This document shows, in pieces, positions 15,236 to 21,660 of a DNA stretch of 21,660 bases. The first letter of the stretch is position 1. Every line of letters starts with the position of its first letter. Location of the stretch: NCBI GenBank assembly GCA_050180745.1, contig JBFXDW010000024.1:1-21660 (forward strand), read 5' to 3'. A model generated the notes under the pieces. That model was not told the origin of the DNA. It saw nothing but the letters and a program-made list of their open reading frames with translations, and did no database searches. This DNA comes from JBFXDW01 sp050180745 (GTDB lineage: Bacteria; Pseudomonadota; Alphaproteobacteria; UBA9219). Position numbers and translations under genes: made by a program.

Positions 15236-16185
15236 ATGATCTTCCTCATTTCGACAAAATAGAGCTGATTGGGTTGTGCTAGAAGATCGTAAATTAGTTT
15301 TGTTGCGACGATTAGGATCAGAGAAGCCATGAGAAAGCGCGCGATTTCAGGGCGTAAGCGCGAGGCATAGCGCGTGCCATAAGGCACTGCCACAACGCTG
15401 CCGGTTAAGAGAATGAGGGCCAGAACAAGATCGACGCTTTGGTTTGTTACAGCTTGCATGATTGTTGCAAAACCGGTTGTAAAAACAATTTGAAATAGTG
15501 ATGTGCCGCTGACGAGAGAAGGGGGCATGCGCAAAATGTAAATCATGGCGGGAACCATGACAAAGCCGCCACCTACGCCTAGTAAAGCGACGAGAACGCC
15601 CCCAATGAATCCAATGCCAAGAGGAAGCAGAATATTAAGGCGTAAGTTAGATACAGGAAATGTCATGCCAAGAGCAGACCCTGCGCCCCAGCCGAGATCG
15701 GGACCGTCATCCTCTTCTTTAGGGAGTTCCTTGGGTTTAGAGGAAGTTTTCCTTATCCGCTGGACCTTTTTAAAGAGGTAGGGGGCGCTTTCCCACATCA
15801 TCATGATGCCCACGAAGGAGAGAAGGGTAACGTAGCTAAGCTTAATTACGAGGTTAATTTGGCCGATCTGACGCAGCCATGAGAAGATTTGAACGCCAAG
15901 CCCTGTGCCAAGGAAGCTTCCTAACATGAGGACAGTGCCCATTTTGATGTCTATATTGCGTCGTTTCCAAGCGGCCAGAGCGCCTGAAAGGCTGGTTCCG
16001 GCTAATTGGTTGGCTTGTGTTCCTACGGCGATTGTTGGGGGGACGCCCATAAATGTTAGAAGAGGTGTCAGGATAAAGCCGCCTCCGACACCAAATAACC
16101 CCGAGAGAAACCCAACCACAGCGCCAAGGGCCAAGAGGCCTATGGCATTGATCGAGATTTCAGCAATGGGAAGGTAAATATCCAT
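15232..16185 (-). CDS. TauE/SafE family sulfite/organosulfonate-type exporter
   Basis: This 317-residue inner-membrane permease has about eight or nine membrane segments in two homologous halves, each opened by the family motif: GFLSGLFGVGGGFILTPLL (about 25-43) and GGVLVALLGVGGGFVMVPA (about 200-218). The first half is followed by GTQANQLAGTSLSGALA and the second by SGTSLFQIVFTTGFATIM, also typical. A charged cytoplasmic loop (KKVQRIRKTSSKPKELPKEED, about 140-163) joins the halves. Members move sulfite, sulfoacetate or related anions, but the substrate cannot be read from sequence. It is the first gene of a three-gene unit with the TIGR02186-like and stress-protein genes. No clear Shine-Dalgarno precedes the ATG. 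Confidence 0.92.
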   Translation of the reverse strand: MDIYLPIAEISINAIGLLALGAVVGFLSGLFGVGGGFILTPLLTFMGVPPTIAVGTQANQLAGTSLSGALAAWKRRNIDIKMGTVLMLGSFLGTGLGVQIFSWLRQIGQINLVIKLSYVTLLSFVGIMMMWESAPYLFKKVQRIRKTSSKPKELPKEEDDGPDLGWGAGSALGMTFPVSNLRLNILLPLGIGFIGGVLVALLGVGGGFVMVPAMIYILRMPPSLVSGTSLFQIVFTTGFATIMQAVTNQSVDLVLALILLTGSVVAVPYGTRYASRLRPEIARFLMASLILIVATKLIYDLLAQPNQLYFVEMRKII

Positions 16186-16209
16186 ATCAGGGGTCAGGGG
16201 CCAAGGGAG

Positions 16210-16215
16210 ATTATA
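16210..16215 (-). promoter_or_regulatory. possible -10 box for the TauE-like operon
   Basis: A perfect minus-strand TATAAT lies 24 nt before the permease ATG, giving an expected leader of roughly 17 nt. No convincing -35 box is found at 16-18 bp, so the assignment rests on the -10 hexamer and position. Confidence 0.3.
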
Positions 16216-16270
16216 GCCTTCAAAGTACGAGAGAAACGTAAGTATTTCAATAGCTATATGGCCTTTATGC

Positions 16271-17758
16271 TCATCGTTTTTCTATTAAATAGCTCCCCAT
16301 AGCTAGATAACGTAAATCAGAATGGCGCAGTGTGAAGAGGGCTTGATTTAAATTTGTCACTAACGGATGTCCGTGCAGATTGAAACTCGTATTCATCACA
16401 GCGCCTATCCCCGTTTGAGCTTTAAAGGCTTCAATCAGGCGGTAATAGGCGGGGTTATCCTCATATCGCAAAATCTGGGGGCGTACGGTTTTATCCGATG
16501 GATGCATGGCGGCACATAGGTCTCGTTGGCCGTCTTCGCTCGTGTCGAAGGCATCAATCATATAGGGTGCTTGATGGGCATGCTGTAGATACCGATCCGC
16601 ATCCGTATCCAAAATCGTTGGCGCAAATGGCATCCAGAAATCGCGCAATTTAATTTGGTCGTTGATTTGATAGAAGGCCTCGCGTTGTGCTGGATGAGCT
16701 AGGATCGCGCGATTGCCCAAACTGCGTGCGCCAAACTCGGCGCGTCCAGAGAAACGGGCAACAATTTTACCCTTCGCTAAAAGTGAGGCGGTTCTTTTTT
16801 CTATATCCTCACAATGTGTTATCGCAAAATCTTGTGCTTCTGCCTTAAGAAAGGAGGCAATATCTTGATCGCTATAATCTGGACCCCAATAGAGATGCTG
16901 GATAGGAGAAAGGGTTGGGGCAACCGCATAAAGAGCGCCAAAGACATTCATTTCGTTCCCGCAAGAAGGCGTGAACTGAGCTTTTGTGACTTCAGGCATT
17001 TCGCGGATCATTTTGTTCAGGCGCACATTGGTGAAGACTCCACCGCTTGTCATCAGGCGCGAGATGCCAGTCTTTTTTATGGCCGCGCGTATCCACTCAT
17101 GAACTGTTGTTTCCAAGGCATGTTGTGCGGCGCCAGCCATGTGATCAAAGCGTGTTGGGGAAGCTATCGAGTTAGAATCTTGGCGCAAGACGGGGACAAG
17201 ATGATCTTCATTTATTGCCCAAAGATGTGCATATAACTTCTTGTAAACAGGTATAAAATCATCTTCCTTAGCATAAGCGGCAAGGCCCATCACTTTGCCT
17301 TCATGCGCATAAGGGGCCATTCCAAGTGCTGACGTTACATTTGCGTAAAAGGTTCCAAGAACACCTGCGCCGTGAGCTAGAGGGGAGAGCTTATTCTGAT
17401 CCCACAGATAAAGGGCCGTGCTTTGAGTGTCTGCGACAAAGATCAGAGTCGGCTCTTGGGGGGCACCAAAGAACGCGAGCGGTGCGTAAGCATGGGCGGT
17501 TGTCTGGTCAATATAGCGGATTTTCTCTGGCTCTATATCGAGCTCTAATGACACAGGCGCGCTACTGATCGCAACGCAGTCTATCGCTGTTTCGTCTAGC
17601 CCTTCACGAGCCAGAAGCCAGCGCACGACATCCATCGGCGCAGTATCAGAGCCTTTGAGGCTGTCAAACCGTTCTTGGCTGGCGGCTCCAACGACATGGT
17701 TTTCTCGTGCTAGACAGGCTGAGGCCAGTCTTCCTGCATGTATTCCAAGAATGTTCAT
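16271..17758 (-). CDS. NodU/CmcH-type carbamoyltransferase homologue with altered metal site
   Basis: The family transfers carbamoyl groups from carbamoyl phosphate, through a carbamoyl-adenylate, to hydroxyls of antibiotics, Nod factors or sugars. The 495-residue protein shows the two-domain layout: an N-terminal Kae1-like domain (ILGIHAGRLASACL, ASQERF at 27-32, SGGVFTNVRLNKMI) and a C-terminal domain with FSGRAEFGARSLGNRAILAHP, MPFAPTI and NTSFNLHGHPLV, all close to family consensus. Oddities: where the family has HHLxH (metal ligands at positions 1 and 5) this protein has Q85-T-T-A-H89; the N-terminal HD(S/A) motif is absent; and the late D-x-G-type ligand segment reads GNEMNVFGAL. Length is a little under the usual 550-600. 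It stands alone between the TauE unit and the OmpA gene, without glycosyltransferases nearby. The acceptor is unknown, and activity is doubtful by this mechanism. Confidence 0.85.
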   Translation of the reverse strand: MNILGIHAGRLASACLARENHVVGAASQERFDSLKGSDTAPMDVVRWLLAREGLDETAIDCVAISSAPVSLELDIEPEKIRYIDQTTAHAYAPLAFFGAPQEPTLIFVADTQSTALYLWDQNKLSPLAHGAGVLGTFYANVTSALGMAPYAHEGKVMGLAAYAKEDDFIPVYKKLYAHLWAINEDHLVPVLRQDSNSIASPTRFDHMAGAAQHALETTVHEWIRAAIKKTGISRLMTSGGVFTNVRLNKMIREMPEVTKAQFTPSCGNEMNVFGALYAVAPTLSPIQHLYWGPDYSDQDIASFLKAEAQDFAITHCEDIEKRTASLLAKGKIVARFSGRAEFGARSLGNRAILAHPAQREAFYQINDQIKLRDFWMPFAPTILDTDADRYLQHAHQAPYMIDAFDTSEDGQRDLCAAMHPSDKTVRPQILRYEDNPAYYRLIEAFKAQTGIGAVMNTSFNLHGHPLVTNLNQALFTLRHSDLRYLAMGSYLIEKR

Positions 17759-17804
17759 GCGCGGGAGTATGTGGGGTGATCAAGCCTTTTGCAAAGAAAA
17801 ACAT

Positions 17805-17840
17805 AAAAAAACACCCTTCCCGTAGGGGAAGGGTGTTTTT
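17805..17840 (-). terminator. bidirectional intrinsic terminator after the OmpA gene
   Basis: A 10-bp stem (CACCCTTCCC 17812-17821 with GGGAAGGGTG 17826-17835) closes a GTAG tetraloop. Read on the minus strand it is followed by a run of six T (from A 17805-17810), and on the plus strand by five T (17836-17840). It lies about 33 bp past the stop of the minus-strand OmpA gene and upstream of the carbamoyltransferase homologue, which it would insulate. Confidence 0.9.
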
Positions 17841-17873
17841 CGTGATCATACTGATAAACAAAAGGAGATGATC

Positions 17874-18986
17874 CTATTGCTCCAGAATAATCTCGGCGCG
17901 GCGGTTTTGCGCTTCGCGCACGCCATCTGTTGTTGGAACCATCAGCATGCGCTCACCATAGGTGTTGCTGATAATGACTTGAGAAGGCACGTTAAGCCGT
18001 TCTAGCTCTTGGCGTACAGAACGGGCGCGCCGTTTTGAAAGAGCCTCGTTATAGGCACTGGACCCAGACGTATCCGTATGCGCTTTTACGACAACCCTGA
18101 CATATTGTCCGCCTTTATAATCGGCAGCGGCTGAAGCAAGGATGCGTTTTGCTGCAGGTGTCAGCATAGCCTTATCGAAGTCAAAGAAGACGATGTAGCT
18201 TTGCAGAACAGGCATTGCTACCGCAGGAATAGGCGCTGGCATTTGTGGCGCGGGCATCGTCGGGAGCTTCATCAGTTGGGGAACAGGCGCAAGCGCGGGT
18301 TCAATCATAGGTTCTGGCTCTGGCGCAGGGGCAGGTGCAGCAGGCGCAAAATCATATCTCAGACCCATCATGATGTTGTGAGATGAATTCTCTGTTTCCG
18401 CTTTCACTCCACTATTTGTGTCGAAGTCAAGGTCAGGCGTTGCGAAATAGCGATAGTCTGCCGTAAAGGACCATGGCCCCTCAAGATCGAGATTAAAGCC
18501 TGCGATGAACTGATAGGCAAAGGCAAAGACAGTGTCGTCCACAGCTGTGCTGGTTGCCATGTGACGCATATTATCAGCATCGACGCGCGCGCCACCGACA
18601 CCAAAACCGACATAAGGAGTCAAGCGCTTCTCAAGATCAAAATCATAAAGGGCATTGGCCATCAGGGCCATGTTGTGGATGCCGCCGCCATCGCTAAGCG
18701 CGCTGGGATCAACTTTGTTGATTTTGTTGTTGCGATAAACAAGCTCAGCTTCTGTGCGCAGGCCGTTACCCCATGAATAACCGCCATTAGCTGAGAGTCC
18801 CCAGCCTGTCATATATTCAACTTCACTGTTGGTCAGACCGCTGACATTACTGTCACCATTACGTTCAAATGGCATCACAGCCATACCGCCAACGTAATAG
18901 CCTTTGTGTAACTCAGCATGGGCAGCACATGGCAACAACAAAAAGCTGCTCAACGCAAACAAGGAAACAGCGCGAAAACGAGTCAT
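17874..18986 (-). CDS. OmpA-family outer membrane protein (beta-barrel plus peptidoglycan-binding domain)
   Basis: The 370-residue product has a signal peptide cut after AHA (residue 24), then an eight-strand-type outer-membrane barrel (about 25-210: GYYVGGMAVMPFERNG, WGLSANGGYSWGNGLRTEAEL, TPYVGFGVGGARVDAD, FAYQFIAGFNLDL, WSFTADYRYF, HNIMMGLRYDF), a Pro/Ala-rich hinge (about 212-255), and a C-terminal OmpA domain with YIVFFDFDKAMLTPAA, VKAHTDTSGSSAYNEALSKRRA (the Asp and Arg that bind diaminopimelate in known OmpA domains) and RRAEIILEQ. It anchors the outer membrane to peptidoglycan. The start is ATG 18986, set by AAGGAG at 18993-18998, 6 nt upstream; a longer in-frame start at 19025 is not supported. 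It is a single-gene unit divergent from rnpB and closed by the hairpin at 17805-17840. Confidence 0.95.
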   Translation of the reverse strand: MTRFRAVSLFALSSFLLLPCAAHAELHKGYYVGGMAVMPFERNGDSNVSGLTNSEVEYMTGWGLSANGGYSWGNGLRTEAELVYRNNKINKVDPSALSDGGGIHNMALMANALYDFDLEKRLTPYVGFGVGGARVDADNMRHMATSTAVDDTVFAFAYQFIAGFNLDLEGPWSFTADYRYFATPDLDFDTNSGVKAETENSSHNIMMGLRYDFAPAAPAPAPEPEPMIEPALAPVPQLMKLPTMPAPQMPAPIPAVAMPVLQSYIVFFDFDKAMLTPAAKRILASAAADYKGGQYVRVVVKAHTDTSGSSAYNEALSKRRARSVRQELERLNVPSQVIISNTYGERMLMVPTTDGVREAQNRRAEIILEQ

Positions 18987-19057
18987 TTGTATCTCCTTAA
19001 CGAGGATAAATCTCTTGATAATCAAACAATAAGTGTCTGCCGTTATAACATTTTCTT

Positions 19058-19063
19058 ATTATA
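19058..19063 (-). promoter_or_regulatory. possible -10 box for the OmpA gene
   Basis: A perfect minus-strand TATAAT sits about 70 nt before the OmpA start codon, in an A+T-rich region between the divergent OmpA and rnpB genes. No good -35 match occurs at the right distance. A long 5' leader, common for ompA-type genes, would follow. Confidence 0.3.
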
Positions 19064-19105
19064 AAAGGGAATATCCTTTTCCTTTCATATTCGATACGCT
19101 TATCT

Positions 19106-19135
19106 CTGGCACTAAGCGGCTGTTTCTGGTACAAT
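19106..19135 (+). promoter_or_regulatory. probable promoter of rnpB
   Basis: CTGGCA at 19106-19111 (4 of 6) and TACAAT at 19130-19135 (5 of 6) are 18 bp apart. The expected start at about 19141-19143 coincides with the first base of the P1 helix of RNase P RNA, which supports the call. Confidence 0.6.
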
Positions 19136-19140
19136 TTTCC

Positions 19141-19540
19141 TCCCAGATGGCCGGATGACTGCGGGTTTTGGTTAACGCCAAAGCGCGAGGAAAGTCCGGG
19201 CTCCAGGCGATAAGGGTGCCGGATAACGTCCGGCGAGGGCGACCTCAGGGATAGTGCCACAGAAAACAAACCGCCAGTTTTTGAAAGCTGGTAAGGGTGA
19301 AAAGGTGCGGTAAGAGCGTCACCGCAGTTTTGGTAACAAAACTGGCAGGGAAAACCCCACTCGGAGCAAAACCAAATAGGAACCGCCAGCATACCTTCTT
19401 TGAAGTGTTGTGCGTCGTGATCGCCACGGTAGAGCAGGTTCGGGTTGGTTGCTTGAGGCGGCTGGTAACAGTCGCCCTAGATGAATAGTCATCCATTGCC
19501 TTCGGGCAAGGACAGAACCCGGCTTATAGGCCATCTGGGA
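19141..19540 (+). ncRNA. rnpB: RNase P RNA, bacterial class A
   Basis: This is the catalytic RNA that trims the 5' leader of tRNA precursors. The ends pair perfectly as helix P1: 19141-19152 (TCCCAGATGGCC) with 19529-19540. Conserved class A segments follow in the right order: GAGGAAAGTCCGGGCTCC (CR I, about 19188-19205), CAGGGATAGTGCCACAGAAA (CR II region, about 19246-19265), AGGGTGAAAAGGTGCGGTAAGAG (about 19293-19315), AACCCCACTCGGAGCAA (about 19353-19369) and ACAGAACCCGGCTTATA (CR V, about 19512-19528). A GCCTTCGGGC hairpin lies near the 3' end. The length of about 400 nt is normal. The P1 3' strand is followed by TTTTTATGTTTTTTTA, so P1 plus the T tract may serve as the terminator. The downstream minus-strand gene ends only 16 nt away. 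Confidence 0.97.
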
Positions 19541-19556
19541 TTTTTATGTTTTTTTA

Positions 19557-20078
19557 TTATTGTCCTTTAGAGTCCTGATGTTGGCGGACGAGCTCAATCG
19601 GTAAGGTGTTACTTACATCTTTGCCCCATATTTTTTCTAGCTCAGCCAAGCCGTCTCGTAACACACGGCGCCGTGATTCTTGGCGCGCAACGACCATGGT
19701 GGCTACAAAATGGGGGACAACATAAAGAATAAGTTGTCCAACTCCAGCGGCGCCTAACATGACAACCCAGCTCGATGGGTCTTTGATAATACTCATGGCG
19801 GCACCCATTGTTTGGTCTTGTTGCCAAAGGTCTATAATAAACGGCAAGACTCCGGCTAGATTCATGTATCCAATCGTTGTTAGTCCTGGGTGGCGCGGGT
19901 CTGTTTCTGTCAATAAAACGACAAACGTTGGGAGAAACCCCGCGCACACAATCAATGTTGGGATGCTAAAAGGAATAAGGCAGCCTATAAGGATCATAAA
20001 GAAAATGATCTTGCCGCCACCACCTTTCTTTTGCGTCGCGCTGTTCTCTTTTTTCTTGCCTTCTTTGTCTTTGGCCAT
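19557..20078 (-). CDS. multi-pass membrane protein of unknown function, 173 aa
   Basis: I do not recognise a family. The N-terminus is lysine-rich and charged (MAKDKEGKKKENSATQKKGGGGK), followed by hydrophobic segments at about 24-56 (long enough for a hairpin of two helices, with Pro in the middle), 68-85 and 102-130, and an Arg/Glu-rich cytoplasmic-looking tail (ARQESRRRVLRDGLAELEKIWG). The start ATG 20078 has AGGA 5 nt upstream, formed by the last codons of the kinase-like gene, which ends 2 nt before; the pair is therefore an operon and the products may act together in the membrane. It converges on rnpB. Confidence 0.82.
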   Translation of the reverse strand: MAKDKEGKKKENSATQKKGGGGKIIFFMILIGCLIPFSIPTLIVCAGFLPTFVVLLTETDPRHPGLTTIGYMNLAGVLPFIIDLWQQDQTMGAAMSIIKDPSSWVVMLGAAGVGQLILYVVPHFVATMVVARQESRRRVLRDGLAELEKIWGKDVSNTLPIELVRQHQDSKGQ

Positions 20079-20080
20079 CT

Positions 20081-21660
20081 TTATCCTATCCCTAACATGC
20101 TACGAATGAGGGCGCGTCCCAGCATAACTGCGATTAAGATGAGAGAGCAAATGGCGGCTATGTTTCCGGCTATCGGGCGGCCAACATCCCGTACGACACT
20201 TTCTCTGTCTTTATAAGTTTTATCAATCTCAGCCAGTTCTTGTTGTATGTCGTGATACATTAAACGTGCGTTTAGAAAATTTTGTTCGTCGCTTGTTACG
20301 CGTCGTGGATCATCAAGATATTTGAGCATCTGAACCAAATCGCCGCGCTCAACTGCTTGCTTGACCTGACGGCGTACTTTGTCTCGGAACGGTTTGCTGA
20401 TAAACCGTGTAAGGCTGCCTTCGATGAGAGGAAAAAACCATCCTGCTAGTTTAGGGAGGCTGTTGGGACCAAAACGATATTGAAGATCTGCGTATAGAGA
20501 TAGCATCGCCAATCCGCGCCGCGCTTTTTGTACGCCGCCTTCCATGGCCGTGAAAAGAGATTCTCCTCTTTTATCCCTTACGATCAAAAAGGCCGCTATG
20601 TGTCGGTCCATAGGTTCGGATGGTTGTGTTGGTGTTCCTGCGATGCGTTCGAGGGCAGGGGCAAGAGCTTTTAGTGTAAGAACATATTCTTTTTTTAGTA
20701 TGGGACTTAGGCAGGGCAGTGTTTGATTGAGCTCATAAAGAACGCGTTCAGTTCCATGGCCAATAGAAGCGCGCTCAAGCATGCCGCGCATGCGTTCAAG
20801 CTGTTGCGCCAGAGGGACAAGATCGACCTTCATTTCTTTTTGCGTATTGACCCACAAGGTAACAAACTGGTGTGTTATGATCTCGTTTATGATTTGAACA
20901 TTCCCGCCTTTACTAACTGTGTCGGCAAGATAGAACGCAATGCCCGAGGGCATAACGGCTAGGCCACGATAGCGAATGGGGCCGATGTTATCCAATACGA
21001 TACAGGCTCGTGTGATAAGTTGGTCCTCATAATGTGCTGCGGCATTGGCCTCTTTTAACTCACTGATGGTTTGTGAAAATTCTTTGGCCCGTTCTGGTTC
21101 TCCAAGTGAGCGCACAAGCCATTTCTCTAACGCCCCATTTTCGATCACGCGTACGGCTTCAGGAGTATTTTTGGGTAAGTCTGCAACAAGAAGGCGTAGA
21201 TGCCAGTAATGTTTACCGTTAAATTCAAAATATCTGGTGGCGCGTCGTCCTGCATCTGATTGCTTGGGGGTCAAGCGTCGTCCTGAGGTCCATTGCTCCA
21301 TATCCTCGGCGCTCCAGCGCTGGCGAGGATCGTCTGTCAGGAGCCCACGAAGAAGTTCTATGTGCGAGGCGTGCAATTTCTTCGTGCCTACGAACATATT
21401 GAAGGTGCCCTTTTCAAGCTTTGTTCGTATAATTGCTTCATCATTAAGCCCTGCAACAGGGTTTTCTCCTAGAATGACAAGGGCCAACGTCACGCCAAAC
21501 GCATAGCAATCGTCCTCATGCGTGCCTGTGCCGCGTGCAATCGGCTCACACATGCTGCGCTCTATCGTTTCAAAGAGGATAGGTTGTCCAATTCCTGCGG
21601 GAGAGGATATGGCGTCTCCGAGTTGGGGTGCCGTGGTGCTGCCGTCACGCCAGAAGATGT
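20081..21660 (-). CDS. protein-kinase-like membrane protein (N-terminal part outside the window)
   Basis: The frame stays open to the right edge, so the ATG at 21553 is probably internal. The edge sequence reads like the later half of a Hanks-type kinase fold: LGDAISSP, then SMCEPIARGTGTHEDDCYAFGVTLALVILGENPV, matching the APE-to-subdomain IX pattern (APE...g.gt..sDvyslGv.l.el.tG..P), then LRGLLTDDPRQRWSAEDMEQW, matching subdomain XI (l..mL..dP..R.t..e...h.w). About 400 residues without a domain I recognise follow, largely helical, with charged stretches, and a single hydrophobic helix at the C-terminus (NIAAICSLILIAVMLGRAL), so the protein looks tail-anchored with the kinase part in the cytoplasm. 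Whether catalytic Lys and Asp exist cannot be seen. APE reads as CEP here, suggesting a diverged or inactive kinase. Confidence 0.8.
   Translation of the reverse strand, partial: IFWRDGSTTAPQLGDAISSPAGIGQPILFETIERSMCEPIARGTGTHEDDCYAFGVTLALVILGENPVAGLNDEAIIRTKLEKGTFNMFVGTKKLHASHIELLRGLLTDDPRQRWSAEDMEQWTSGRRLTPKQSDAGRRATRYFEFNGKHYWHLRLLVADLPKNTPEAVRVIENGALEKWLVRSLGEPERAKEFSQTISELKEANAAAHYEDQLITRACIVLDNIGPIRYRGLAVMPSGIAFYLADTVSKGGNVQIINEIITHQFVTLWVNTQKEMKVDLVPLAQQLERMRGMLERASIGHGTERVLYELNQTLPCLSPILKKEYVLTLKALAPALERIAGTPTQPSEPMDRHIAAFLIVRDKRGESLFTAMEGGVQKARRGLAMLSLYADLQYRFGPNSLPKLAGWFFPLIEGSLTRFISKPFRDKVRRQVKQAVERGDLVQMLKYLDDPRRVTSDEQNFLNARLMYHDIQQELAEIDKTYKDRESVVRDVGRPIAGNIAAICSLILIAVMLGRALIRSMLGIG

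Noticed and set aside
18987..19025. Extended N-terminus for the OmpA protein from an upstream in-frame ATG
   Set aside because: AAGGAG sits 6 nt before the ATG at 18986, and only that start gives a clean signal peptide.
19245..19534. Open frames on both strands inside the rnpB region
   Set aside because: The interval is a clear RNase P RNA with paired ends and all conserved blocks; the frames are chance.

Overview
The window reads as one chromosomal stretch of an alphaproteobacterium with moderate G+C (by eye just under 50%). The grounds are the gene order bamD-recN-ligA, the TauE/SafE permease followed by a TIGR02186-type protein, a class A RNase P RNA, OmpA-type envelope proteins and the close packing of genes. 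No lineage below class can be fixed by reading alone. There is no IS element, CRISPR array, tRNA, rRNA or phage gene, and no gene-free stretch longer than about 300 bases.

Layout. 1-4555, minus strand: ligA (3' end outside the window), recN, bamD and a small membrane protein. 4693-6065, plus strand: efp and an inositol-monophosphatase-family gene, probably one transcript. 6175-10422, plus: a very large exported protein with twelve four-cysteine repeats and a C-terminal OmpA-like peptidoglycan-binding domain. 10479-10544: a nested palindromic intergenic element. 10660-11755, plus: a small acidic protein overlapping dapF. 11837-13366, plus: a shortened, active-site-divergent relative of pyruvate phosphate dikinase, meeting nfu tail to tail with no spacer. 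13367-16185, minus: nfu, a universal stress protein, the TIGR02186-like protein and the TauE/SafE permease. 16271-17758, minus: a NodU/CmcH-type carbamoyltransferase homologue with altered metal-ligand positions. 17874-18986, minus: an OmpA-family porin-like protein ending in a strong hairpin terminator. 19141-19540, plus: rnpB. 19557-21660, minus: a small multi-pass membrane protein and a degenerate protein-kinase-like protein whose N-terminus lies beyond the window.

How it fits together. Most genes are housekeeping: DNA repair and ligation (ligA, recN), outer-membrane assembly (bamD), translation (efp, rnpB), lysine/peptidoglycan precursor synthesis (dapF) and Fe-S delivery (nfu). Three proteins (bamD product, the repeat protein, the OmpA protein) serve the outer envelope, two of them through peptidoglycan-anchoring domains. 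The most unusual items are the 12-repeat cysteine-rich OmpA protein, the ATP-grasp-less PPDK-like protein, the carbamoyltransferase with a HxxxH to QxxxH change, and the kinase-like/membrane protein pair at the right edge.
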